This document shows positions 1-6,186 of a DNA stretch of 12,614 nt, piece after piece. The stretch is taken from NCBI GenBank assembly GCA_026692885.1, contig JAPLNJ010000210.1, positions 1-12,614 on the forward strand. Reading direction: 5' to 3'. The stretch comes from Planctomycetota bacterium. Lineage in GTDB: Bacteria; Planctomycetota; Planctomycetia; Pirellulales; Pirellulaceae. Numbering within the stretch: position 1 is the stretch's first letter; each line of letters opens with the position of its first letter. A model generated the notes under the pieces. It saw nothing but the letters and a program-made list of their open reading frames with translations, was not told the origin of the DNA and did no database searches. The position numbers and the translations under genes are program-made.

Positions 1-810
1 TTCCAGCCGGGCGAGCGGCGTGGCTGCGTCGGGTGCCACGAGACGCGTGAGGAAGTCGCCGCCGCGCCGGCCTTCGGGCTGGCCATGGCGCGCGAGCCGT
101 CCGTACCGCTGCCGCCGCCGTGGGGCGATCGGGCGATCAGCTTCTTGCGCGACGTGCAGCCGGTGTTCGACCAACATTGCGTCAGCTGCCACAGCGGCCT
201 GAAACCCGCCGCCAAGCTGGATTTCTCCGGCGGCCTGACCACGCGTCATAACCGCGCCTACGACACAATCCTGGCGAACAAGTTGATTTCGCAATCGAAT
301 GTCGGCGAGGACGCCCGGATCACGCTGCCGCTGGTGTTTGGCTCGCACAAGAGCAAGCTGGTCCAGATCCTGCGCGACGGGGCGTGCAGTCAGCGTGCCC
401 GACTTTCGCCGGAGGATTGGCTGCGGCTGGTGACCTGGATCGACGCCAACGGTCCGTACCACGACGGCTTCATCAATAAACGGCTGTCGGCATTGCCCTA
501 CGACCTGCCGACCGACGGCGAACTTGCCCAGCAGATTGCCGCCGTGCACGCCAAACGCTGCGCCGGCTGTCACTCACCCGGTGACGTTTCGCGTCTGGAT
601 TGGATCGACCTGCGCAATCCGGGGCAGAGTCGCTTCCTGACGGCACCGTTGTCCAAGACCGCCTCGGGGACGGGCCAATGTTTGCCGCCGGTCTACCAGG
701 ATCAGCAGGATCCGGACTACCAAGCCCTGCTGCAGGTCATCGAATCCGCCGCCAAGAAAGCCTGGGCCTTGCCGCGGCGCGACCTGAAAGGGCTCAGCCC
801 AGCCAAGTAG
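1..810 (+). CDS. Multiheme c-type cytochrome-like protein, hydrazine-synthase-alpha-related (5' truncated by window)
   Basis: The reading frame is open from base 1, so the N-terminus lies outside the window; the last 269 codons are present. Three CXXCH heme-attachment motifs are visible: CVGCH (25-39), CVSCH (178-192) and CAGCH (559-573). The stretch 'FLRDVQPVFDQHCVSCH' is a form common in planctomycete proteins with c-type heme domains, and spacing and tail resemble the HzsA-related proteins of non-anammox planctomycetes. By family knowledge it would be exported and carry covalent hemes, probably for electron transfer or redox chemistry outside the cytoplasm; the substrate is unknown. It ends at TAG 808-810. 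No partner gene follows on this strand, so it is probably the last gene of its transcript. The heme-protein call is secure; the HzsA-related label is less so. Confidence 0.85.
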   Translation, partial: FQPGERRGCVGCHETREEVAAAPAFGLAMAREPSVPLPPPWGDRAISFLRDVQPVFDQHCVSCHSGLKPAAKLDFSGGLTTRHNRAYDTILANKLISQSNVGEDARITLPLVFGSHKSKLVQILRDGACSQRARLSPEDWLRLVTWIDANGPYHDGFINKRLSALPYDLPTDGELAQQIAAVHAKRCAGCHSPGDVSRLDWIDLRNPGQSRFLTAPLSKTASGTGQCLPPVYQDQQDPDYQALLQVIESAAKKAWALPRRDLKGLSPAK

Positions 811-1188
811 CGAAGTCGGCTCCTGGCGTCGACGGCGATAACACGACGCCGGGCAGATCATCACTCGGCGCGATCCTGCCGGAGGCGTGCCTGATATCGG
901 TCGGGTCTGCCCCAGCCGATTCTTGATGCTCATAGGCCCAATCGTTTCCGCAAATTTCGCCGGACGATTCGGAGGGTTTGCATGGCCGAACGAGCCTAAA
1001 CGGCGGTGGCGGCCATCCCTGGATAACGGAACTTGACCGCGTAGTCCTGGGTGCATTTCAGCTTTTGTAAGTTTCGGCGAGGGCTTTGGGTGGCATGGGC
1101 GAGGCGGGAAATCACGGCCGGGGCCTTGATTGCAGGGTTGCGAACTGCTGTCAGTGCTGGCAACGGTCCGGGTGGCTGGCGGCTGAGC
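811..1188. other. Gene-free stretch
   Basis: I see no convincing coding frame, RNA gene or hairpin with a T-tract on either strand between the heme-protein gene and the zinc-ribbon remnant. The frames that are open here show no domain motif and are mostly shadows of the flanking genes. Confidence 0.5.
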
Positions 1189-1515
1189 CTAAGCGAAGCC
1201 CCAGTTCCCCCTGCTGCTAGCAGTTGGCAATCTTACGATCAAGGCCGTGGGGTTGCCAATCCTGCCCGCTTCACGCCGCCGACAACGACTTCGGCGTTCG
1301 GCCTCGGCATGTTGCTTTCGCTTCTCCGCTAGGCGTCGCGCCCGAGATTGGCGTTTAGCTGCCTGCCAGCGGCGTAGCAACCGGAGGCATTCTGGCTTCT
1401 GGCAGTAGAGTTGGTTCCACGCCCGTGGTCGAAACACGCGACCACAGCCTTTCCGGTGACAAGTCCGCGGCGGAAATCGACGGGTACTAGGCGAGGGCGT
1501 AGTGGGAGCGATAAG
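1189..1515 (-). pseudogene. Small zinc-ribbon-like protein frame, probable remnant
   Basis: The minus frame is open from just after a TAG at 1516-1518 to a stop at 1189. It encodes a Cys-rich start, 'TCHRKGCGRVF' (Cys codons 1459-1461 and 1444-1446), then 'YCQKPEC' (Cys 1402-1404 and 1387-1389), and then a long Arg/Lys/Glu-rich helix. This C-x4-C...C-x4-C arrangement with a basic helical tail resembles small zinc-ribbon proteins seen in planctomycetes that are often near mobile DNA. There is no ATG in the frame ahead of the cysteines. The first usable start, GTG at 1437, would drop the first Cys pair. I infer a decayed or 5'-lost gene. No function is known to me; nucleic-acid binding is only a guess from the fold type and basic tail. 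Confidence 0.45.
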
Positions 1516-1555
1516 CTATTCTTGTCCCGTGGGAGCTGGTACTCTCATTGGGGCC

Positions 1556-1592
1556 GCCCGAGGGACTGGCCTTTAGTCCCTCGGGCATTTTT
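1556..1592 (+). terminator. Strong Rho-independent terminator
   Basis: A perfect 12-bp stem (GCCCGAGGGACT at 1556-1567, complement at 1575-1586) closes a 7-base loop and is followed by A and five T (1588-1592). The T-tract makes it a plus-strand terminator; the minus direction lacks one. No intact plus-strand gene lies within 700 bp upstream, so its transcript is unclear. It may serve a small RNA, a lost gene, or read-through from the heme-protein gene. Confidence 0.8.
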
Positions 1593-1767
1593 CTGTTGTC
1601 CAACTCGCTTCCTGCGGTGGTCCCGCGGTCCCTTTCACCGGGACCGTTGGTATCAGTATACCCAGCACGCCCCTGGTCAGCCTGCGGCAAGGCTGCGCTC
1701 ACCACCTCGGCACATCCGTCACCCTGCTCAACACCACCGGTCCAACGTACCGTTCAGGGATTAGATT

Positions 1768-2274
1768 GTGGCTGGCTTTCTCACCACTGGCCTCCCGGTT
1801 GTCGTGTGCGGCATGCCGGAGGCCGAGCACGTGCTGAGCGTCGAGCACACCGAACGCCGCTTCAAGCAGCGGCTGACATTGCGCTGCTTCACGTGGCGCA
1901 CGCCACAAGGTCAGCGGGAGTTTTGTGGCATGCTGAAGAAGCTCGACGAGACGCTTCCGCTGGCCGAAACATCCAGCCTGGCGAACGCCGACTTGGCTGG
2001 CCGGTTCTATCTGGCCAGCCGCGGCGTGCCGGACTACTTGATGACGCTCGTTCGCGGTGCGGCGACCGAAGCGGTCCAGCGCGGCAACGAACAGATCGAG
2101 ATGGAAGACTTGTCGCGAATCTTCGAGCGTTGTCTCGCGCAACAGCACATGCTGGCACCAAGACTCGTTGCTACATGTCACAGCGGGGCAGGTCTGGCGA
2201 AGGTTCATTTCGGCGAGGGAAGAGAGGAAACCAGGGCATGCCGCCGACTCGGCCGCCTTTCCAAAGCGGGGTAA
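1768..2274 (+). pseudogene. tniB: C-terminal fragment of a TniB/TnsC-like transposition ATPase
   Basis: The frame follows a TAG at 1762-1764 and begins at GTG 1768, without a ribosome site. Its sequence 'GLPVVVCGMPEAEHVL', followed by 'ERRFKQRLTL', an 'LKKLDETLPL' block and 'GVPDYLMTLVRGAATEA', follows the order of the C-terminal half of TniB, the AAA+ regulator of Tn5053/Tn402-type transposition, just after the Walker B strand. Walker A and B are absent, and I could not find them in other frames upstream, so the 5' part is lost. Family-like sequence fades near codon 130; the remaining codons run into the convergent 3' end of the HD-PRTase gene. No tniA or tniQ is seen. It is a relic of a Tni-type element and cannot be an active ATPase. 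Confidence 0.7.
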
Positions 2275-4831
2275 GGGTTCCCGTGGGCGTGTTGTAGGCT
2301 AGTACGAGGAGTTGTTCCAGGCCTCCGTAGCCGAGCGCGTACTCGGCGCACCGCTCCGGCGTCCACTTGTCGGGCTGTTCTTCCCCTCGTGTTGTGCGCA
2401 GCAGATGTGTTCCAATCGCGGCAAGGAATTCTCGCAATTCGTTGGCCACCACATGGTCCAGGATTTCGTCTAGCGGCTTAGGGGCGGGCGAGACGGTAGT
2501 CACCGCGGAAACGTCCGAGCCCAGCCCAACTTCCTGGGTCAATTGCCGGAGGCTTTGCAGGCCGACAGTGGTGGCGCGGAGAAACCGAAATCGCGGCTTC
2601 CGATTCCTGAGCGTTTCCCGCTGTTGCTCGTTCAGTTCGTCGGCCAGGTCTTCATCGAGATCTTTGGGCTGACCAAACCAAGTCTGGATGATCGTTCGGC
2701 CCTGCTTCCCCGAGAGCAGGCAGTCGTCGAAAAAAGTGATCGGGCCACCTTGCGTTAGCGCCTGATCGAGAGTCACGGGTCTAGGCTGGCCAACATGATC
2801 GGCCAAAAAGTAACTCAGATGGGCCGCGCTCTTGTGAAGCTCTTTCGACAATGGGACGCATACGCCGCCGCCCGGCATCGCCTCGTAAATGGCAGCAGCG
2901 AACTGCTTTCCAAGTTCCGTACGATCAAGGAAGACCAACTTCTCCAGCACCCGGAGCATCGGCTCCACCAGTTTTTCCGGGAATTGATCCAGAAATGCCC
3001 GGATGCGCTCAGCATTGACGAGGATCGCGGTCCCAATGTTGTAGTGGGCGAAGCGGTTGGTGAGTTGCTCGATACGCAATACGCCCTCCGGCGTTTGTGG
3101 AAGGTACGATCTAGGCCGAATGAACCGGCAATCGTTGAACAGATCCGCTGTCGCCGCCTCAGCCAGCCGTTTGAGCCTTTCCACTCGTTGCCAGTCGATT
3201 TTTGCGTGATCTGCGGCAAGGCGCCCGAGCCCGAGACCGAACGCCGTTGCGATCAGCATCTCCGTGGCGAGAAAGACCAACTCACGCCCTCTTTGATCCG
3301 TCCCACCGACATAGATGTAGGAAATGGCGCGCGGATTATGAGCGAAAGCCGCGGCGTCGGCTGGGAACGATTCGCGTCGCAGGATGCTGCCATCCGGGCG
3401 CTCGATCAACAGATCCACTTCCGGCAGCTCAAACGGATCCGGCGGAGTATCCACCCAGATGTCACAGGGGGCCAGCGTGCTGCGAGTCAAGCCAGCTAGT
3501 TGGGACGCTCTTTGGTGAAGGTCGTGTTCAAGTTCTGAGCGCCGGCGCGGATCTGCAATCGCGCGTTCCAGGTTCGCCCACTCCTCGCGGGTTTCCTCCG
3601 GTACATCGGGACGCCCGTCCTCTCCGGCCGGCGCCGTATCCAGAAGGAAACCATAAGACAGCGCGAACGCTCGTCTGGGCAACTGCCGCAAGTTCAGCAT
3701 CGCAAGGTACGCGTGGTTTTCTTGCGGATGCTGGCTGACGGCGTACGGCGAAAAAAGACGATCATCCTCCGCCAGCAATTCGGCGGGATGTCGCTTCATG
3801 TTGGCCAGCATTCGCATTACGAGACGCTCCGCCGCCAGCGTCTTGTGATGGTGATAAACACGTTCGAACAACATCCCACGCGACAACGCCAAATCATGGG
3901 CGTGACGGAGTCCCGCCAAATCGGTACCGAGGACACGAGCAATCCCTGGCTCGGAGAAAATCCTCCGCAACGGATCAGGGCACCGCTTGGGATCGATGGA
4001 CAAGCAGCGCAGCTTGAACAGCAGCCGTTCAAGGTCCACGGCGAGCGGTACACCCGTGCAGAAGGCATCGCGAAACATGTAGTCCAGCTTGTCGGCATCG
4101 ATGATGTTCGTGATCAACTGTGCCAGAAATGCGCGTGCCAGCGAGGGTGGTCTACCCACAATTGAGAGCACAGCTTCCGCGATCTGGTCCTTCGAGAAGC
4201 CGGCGCCGGACGGTCCAAGGAGTGTCTGGAAACCGGGTGTCAATGCAAGGGCCAACGACAGGCATTCGGACAATCTCGGCATCCTTGCGGGGAGAGTGTT
4301 GGCGACCTCTTCTTTGAGTCGGTTGATGTCGCGTACTAGCTGCCCGTCGGTGCACTCGCGTTCCGTGTAGTACCGTTCGGCCACGTGGGAAAACGGCATG
4401 TGTCCCACATCGTGCAGCAGCGCTGCTAACCGCACGGTGGTTCGGTTGGCGAGCAGTTCCGCTTGTGACTCGGAGCGGGCAGCGATGGCGACAAGCATCC
4501 GCTCAGCTTGGTGCATCGCTCCTAGCGTATGTTCGTAGCGGCAATAGCCGGCCGTAGGGAATGTCAAGTAAGTCACACCCAGCTGTCGCACGAACCGCAG
4601 CCGTTGCAGCGGCGGGCTGTCCAGAACCAACATCTCCGGCGCCGTGAGATCGATCATGCCCCACACGGCATCCTTGACCGCCTTGGCCGATGGTTTCACT
4701 TGCTGGGCTTCCCGCGCAGCCAGATATTCAGTGATCGACCTGCCGATAAGTCCCTCGATGCGACCAACGAGGTCACCGAAGATGGCTTGCCGTTGAAGAT
4801 TTTCGACGACCTCAACCGCGTCCATTGTCAT
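2171..4831 (-). CDS. SAMHD1-like HD dNTPase fused to a phosphoribosyltransferase-like domain
   Basis: An 886-residue cytoplasmic protein with no signal peptide or membrane segment. Residues 70-345 form an HD phosphohydrolase domain: H101 in 'RYEHTLG', H140-D141 in 'LLHDVGH', and 'IDADKLDYMFRDAF' (D247, K248, Y251, D255), which parallels the metal and dNTP-binding 'IDVDKWDYFARD' of SAMHD1. Residues 600-875 look like a PRTase domain of the PRTase-CE type found in conflict systems: a helical lead-in ('FLDQFPEKL'), the PRPP loop 'ITFFDDCLLSGKQG' (D702-D703, S707-G708), and the C-terminal signature 'NTPTGTLTPLW' with 'PLFPRR'. Residues 350-600 match nothing I know. ATG 4831 follows the stop of the small gene by 12 bp, so the two are probably co-transcribed; an ATG two codons later is also possible. 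Predicted to hydrolyse dNTPs or a related nucleotide. Coupling to the PRTase and a defence role are inference. Confidence 0.85.
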   Translation of the reverse strand: MTMDAVEVVENLQRQAIFGDLVGRIEGLIGRSITEYLAAREAQQVKPSAKAVKDAVWGMIDLTAPEMLVLDSPPLQRLRFVRQLGVTYLTFPTAGYCRYEHTLGAMHQAERMLVAIAARSESQAELLANRTTVRLAALLHDVGHMPFSHVAERYYTERECTDGQLVRDINRLKEEVANTLPARMPRLSECLSLALALTPGFQTLLGPSGAGFSKDQIAEAVLSIVGRPPSLARAFLAQLITNIIDADKLDYMFRDAFCTGVPLAVDLERLLFKLRCLSIDPKRCPDPLRRIFSEPGIARVLGTDLAGLRHAHDLALSRGMLFERVYHHHKTLAAERLVMRMLANMKRHPAELLAEDDRLFSPYAVSQHPQENHAYLAMLNLRQLPRRAFALSYGFLLDTAPAGEDGRPDVPEETREEWANLERAIADPRRRSELEHDLHQRASQLAGLTRSTLAPCDIWVDTPPDPFELPEVDLLIERPDGSILRRESFPADAAAFAHNPRAISYIYVGGTDQRGRELVFLATEMLIATAFGLGLGRLAADHAKIDWQRVERLKRLAEAATADLFNDCRFIRPRSYLPQTPEGVLRIEQLTNRFAHYNIGTAILVNAERIRAFLDQFPEKLVEPMLRVLEKLVFLDRTELGKQFAAAIYEAMPGGGVCVPLSKELHKSAAHLSYFLADHVGQPRPVTLDQALTQGGPITFFDDCLLSGKQGRTIIQTWFGQPKDLDEDLADELNEQQRETLRNRKPRFRFLRATTVGLQSLRQLTQEVGLGSDVSAVTTVSPAPKPLDEILDHVVANELREFLAAIGTHLLRTTRGEEQPDKWTPERCAEYALGYGGLEQLLVLAYNTPTGTLTPLWKGGRVGGMPWFPLFPRRNEPSPDLPRCDM

Positions 4832-4843
4832 GGGGCAGCGCGC

Positions 4844-5239
4844 CTACCAAGCGGTTTTCAAGGCGGGAATCCCGTGTCCGAGATAGGCATTGGCCAGCCG
4901 GACGAAAAGCTCGCGTTGCTCTGGCGAAAAAGTCGCCAAAATCCGCTCCGCGCGCGACTCCGAGATGTCCAGATTAACCCCTGGATAGAAGGGATTCTGC
5001 GCACCGAGGAGCCCCCGCTGGAGACGCAACAAGGCGTCGTCCAACTCCCGATATCTTCCCGTGAACGGACTGGGAATGAACGTGCTCGGTACGCATGGGA
5101 ACTCCGCGGCGCATTCGCCGAGGAGCTCAACCACCTGCCGGAAACGATCATGGTGAAGGTCGTTCCGGGTGTCGATGAACTTGATTCCCTGCAGGCGCAG
5201 GGCAGCCAGAAGCCCCCTGAATAAGTCATCTCGATTCAT
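4844..5239 (-). CDS. Small conserved-looking protein of unknown function, partner of the HD-PRTase gene
   Basis: A 131-residue soluble protein, not recognised. ATG 5239 has a weak AGGA about 8 bases upstream. The N-terminal third is helical and charged ('MNRDDLFRGLLAALRLQGI'); the middle holds 'PSTFIPSPFTGRYRELD' and 'LLGAQNPFYPGVNLDI'; the C-terminus is again helical ('SPEQRELFVRLANAYLG'). There are no Cys pairs, no membrane segment and no nuclease or ATPase motif. It ends 12 bp before the HD-PRTase start, which suggests translational coupling and a shared role such as substrate specificity, activity control or immunity. G+C and codon use are like the neighbours, and the frame is clean, so I regard it as a real gene. 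Confidence 0.75.
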   Translation of the reverse strand: MNRDDLFRGLLAALRLQGIKFIDTRNDLHHDRFRQVVELLGECAAEFPCVPSTFIPSPFTGRYRELDDALLRLQRGLLGAQNPFYPGVNLDISESRAERILATFSPEQRELFVRLANAYLGHGIPALKTAW

Positions 5240-5268
5240 GCGTCATCCTGTCGCAGAGAGTTGAACCT

Positions 5269-5317
5269 ATTTCCCAAAATACACTGCACCAAACCAAAAA
5301 CTCACCACATTTCCCAA
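5269..5317 (-). repeat. Paired direct repeat TTGGGAAAT in the leader of the small gene
   Basis: The minus-strand 9-mer TTGGGAAAT occurs at 5309-5317 and again at 5269-5277, exactly 40 bp (about four helical turns) apart, in an A/T-rich 133-bp gap between the MerR-like gene and the small gene. The phase on the helix and the A/T-rich setting suit a binding site or a second promoter region, but two copies of a 9-mer are weak evidence. Confidence 0.35.
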
Positions 5318-5372
5318 CTAGCCAATTTTCTCTGAAACTCGCCGTCCACCAAGAACGCTTCGGTTCCGCGCA

Positions 5373-5843
5373 CTACGCAATTCTCTGCGACTTCCTGGCG
5401 GGCCGTCCCCTTGGTCTTACCCGTCCGTCCATACGGACGATCTGTTCGCGCACTTCCCGATCTACGTCCCCAGCCGCCGCCACGCTGAATACGAGTTGAC
5501 CGTTCGCCAACAAATCCTCAAGTACCGCCGGATCCCCTGTATGCCGATGAAGGGATCTGCCATCGGTAACAAGAACACCCCCAAGAAGAGGATCAGCGCC
5601 GTTTGCGTCCCGAAGCTTGCTCAATCCCTTCCGGATCTTTTGCAGGCTCAGACCGTTGTCGCGAAGGCGTTTTACGACTGACAGTCGCAGCAAGTCCTCG
5701 TATGAGTACCTGCGTTCCGATCCCTTGCCAGCGGCAGGTCTTACGCTTGGCGAGACGATTCCGCAAGCATCCCAGTGGGCAAGACACCGCTGAGATACGC
5801 CGACGATCTTCCTGGCCGCTGCTGCAGAGTAGTCCGTAGCCAT
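5373..5843 (-). CDS. MerR-family-like transcriptional regulator
   Basis: A 156-residue DNA-binding protein. Residues 3-30 form the MerR helix-turn-helix ('YSAAAARKIVGVSQRCLAHW'), residues 43-54 the wing ('SERRYSYEDLLRL'), and residues 55-80 the helix pair with 'VVKRLRDNGLSLQKI'. The C-terminal part ('LVTDGRSLHRHTGDPAVLEDLL', then 'GQLVFSVAA') is of the small type found in MerR-like regulators without metal-binding Cys, and the tail is Arg-rich. I chose ATG 5843 over the ATG at 5861 because the homology begins at 'MATDYS' and the upstream codons lie within the probable promoter. It heads the cassette with the small gene and HD-PRTase, 133 bp ahead of the former, and probably represses the operon and itself through the inverted repeat over its start. 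The effector, if any, is unknown. Confidence 0.85.
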   Translation of the reverse strand: MATDYSAAAARKIVGVSQRCLAHWDACGIVSPSVRPAAGKGSERRYSYEDLLRLSVVKRLRDNGLSLQKIRKGLSKLRDANGADPLLGGVLVTDGRSLHRHTGDPAVLEDLLANGQLVFSVAAAGDVDREVREQIVRMDGRVRPRGRPARKSQRIA

Positions 5844-5844
5844 A

Positions 5845-5880
5845 AAGCACAAGTAAAACATTCTTGTACTTATTTTTCAA
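5845..5880 (-). promoter_or_regulatory. Promoter with overlapping inverted-repeat operator; likely leaderless start
   Basis: On the minus strand, TTGAAA (5880-5875), a 17-bp spacer and TTTACT (5857-5852) form a sigma70-like promoter whose start would fall near 5845, two bases from the ATG at 5843. No room remains for a Shine-Dalgarno site, so a leaderless mRNA is likely. Over it lies a 9-9-9 inverted repeat, AAGTACAAG (5871-5863) and CTTGTGCTT (5853-5845) on that strand, 8 of 9 positions complementary. One arm is in the spacer and the other covers the end of the -10 and the start site, as expected for an autoregulatory MerR-type operator. Promoter strength and the regulator-operator match are inferred. 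Confidence 0.55.
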
Positions 5881-6186
5881 GACCCCGTGCCAAAAAACGC
5901 TGGTGCCTTGTGCTCACGAGCACGACCGGGTGGGAGGACTCGCCAAGTGGTTGCAGTCACCATCCTTTCCATATCGGCACTTGGCTGGTGAATCCGATCA
6001 CCAAAACCGTTCAGAGGCGAAGCCGAATCGGCCCACACGATTCACTCGGTGACCCGTACCGTTGGCTCTTGATCTAGGCCCGGCAGTTGGTGACCGATCC
6101 GCGTGACGAAAACTGCCGCTACGCGGTCAATCCCCAGCACGTCATCGCGTTTTCGACTTGGCCCGGCCACGGATGTGAGGAAAACT
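5881..6186. other. Gene-free stretch between the two cassettes
   Basis: This 306-bp stretch lies between the promoter of the MerR-like gene and the 3' end of the kinase gene. Short open frames exist on both strands but show no motif, and there is no hairpin with a T-tract to end the kinase transcript. A perfect 6-bp inverted repeat with a 2-base loop at 5910-5923 is the only structure I noticed. Confidence 0.45.

Noticed and set aside
574..1056. Minus frame of 160 codons overlapping the end of the heme-protein gene
   Set aside because: It is antisense to clear CXXCH coding sequence, Pro/Arg/Gly-rich and has no motif: a shadow frame.
1650..1664. GGTAT-CAGT-ATACC inverted repeat
   Set aside because: A five-base stem in noncoding DNA, expected by chance and not near a start codon.
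2176..2200. TGTCA at 2176 as a Tni-type transposon end
   Set aside because: TGTCA alone is too short, and I found no matching inverted copy or target-site duplication in the window.
2171..2290. C-terminal 'WKGGRVGGMPWFPLFPRR' of the HD-PRTase protein taken as read-through into an intergenic repeat
   Set aside because: 'NTPTGTLTPLW' and 'PLFPRR' fit the end of PRTase-CE-type domains, so most of it is genuine. Only the last dozen residues may be extra.
1548..2297. Plus frame of 249 codons from TTG 1548
   Set aside because: It runs through the terminator hairpin and the TniB relic in another frame and has no family-like sequence.
2795..3738. Long plus frames opposite the HD-PRTase gene
   Set aside because: The minus frame has continuous domain motifs across the same bases; the plus frames have none.
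5910..5923. GTGCTC-AC-GAGCAC hairpin as a terminator of the kinase transcript
   Set aside because: Two-base loop, no T-tract on either strand.
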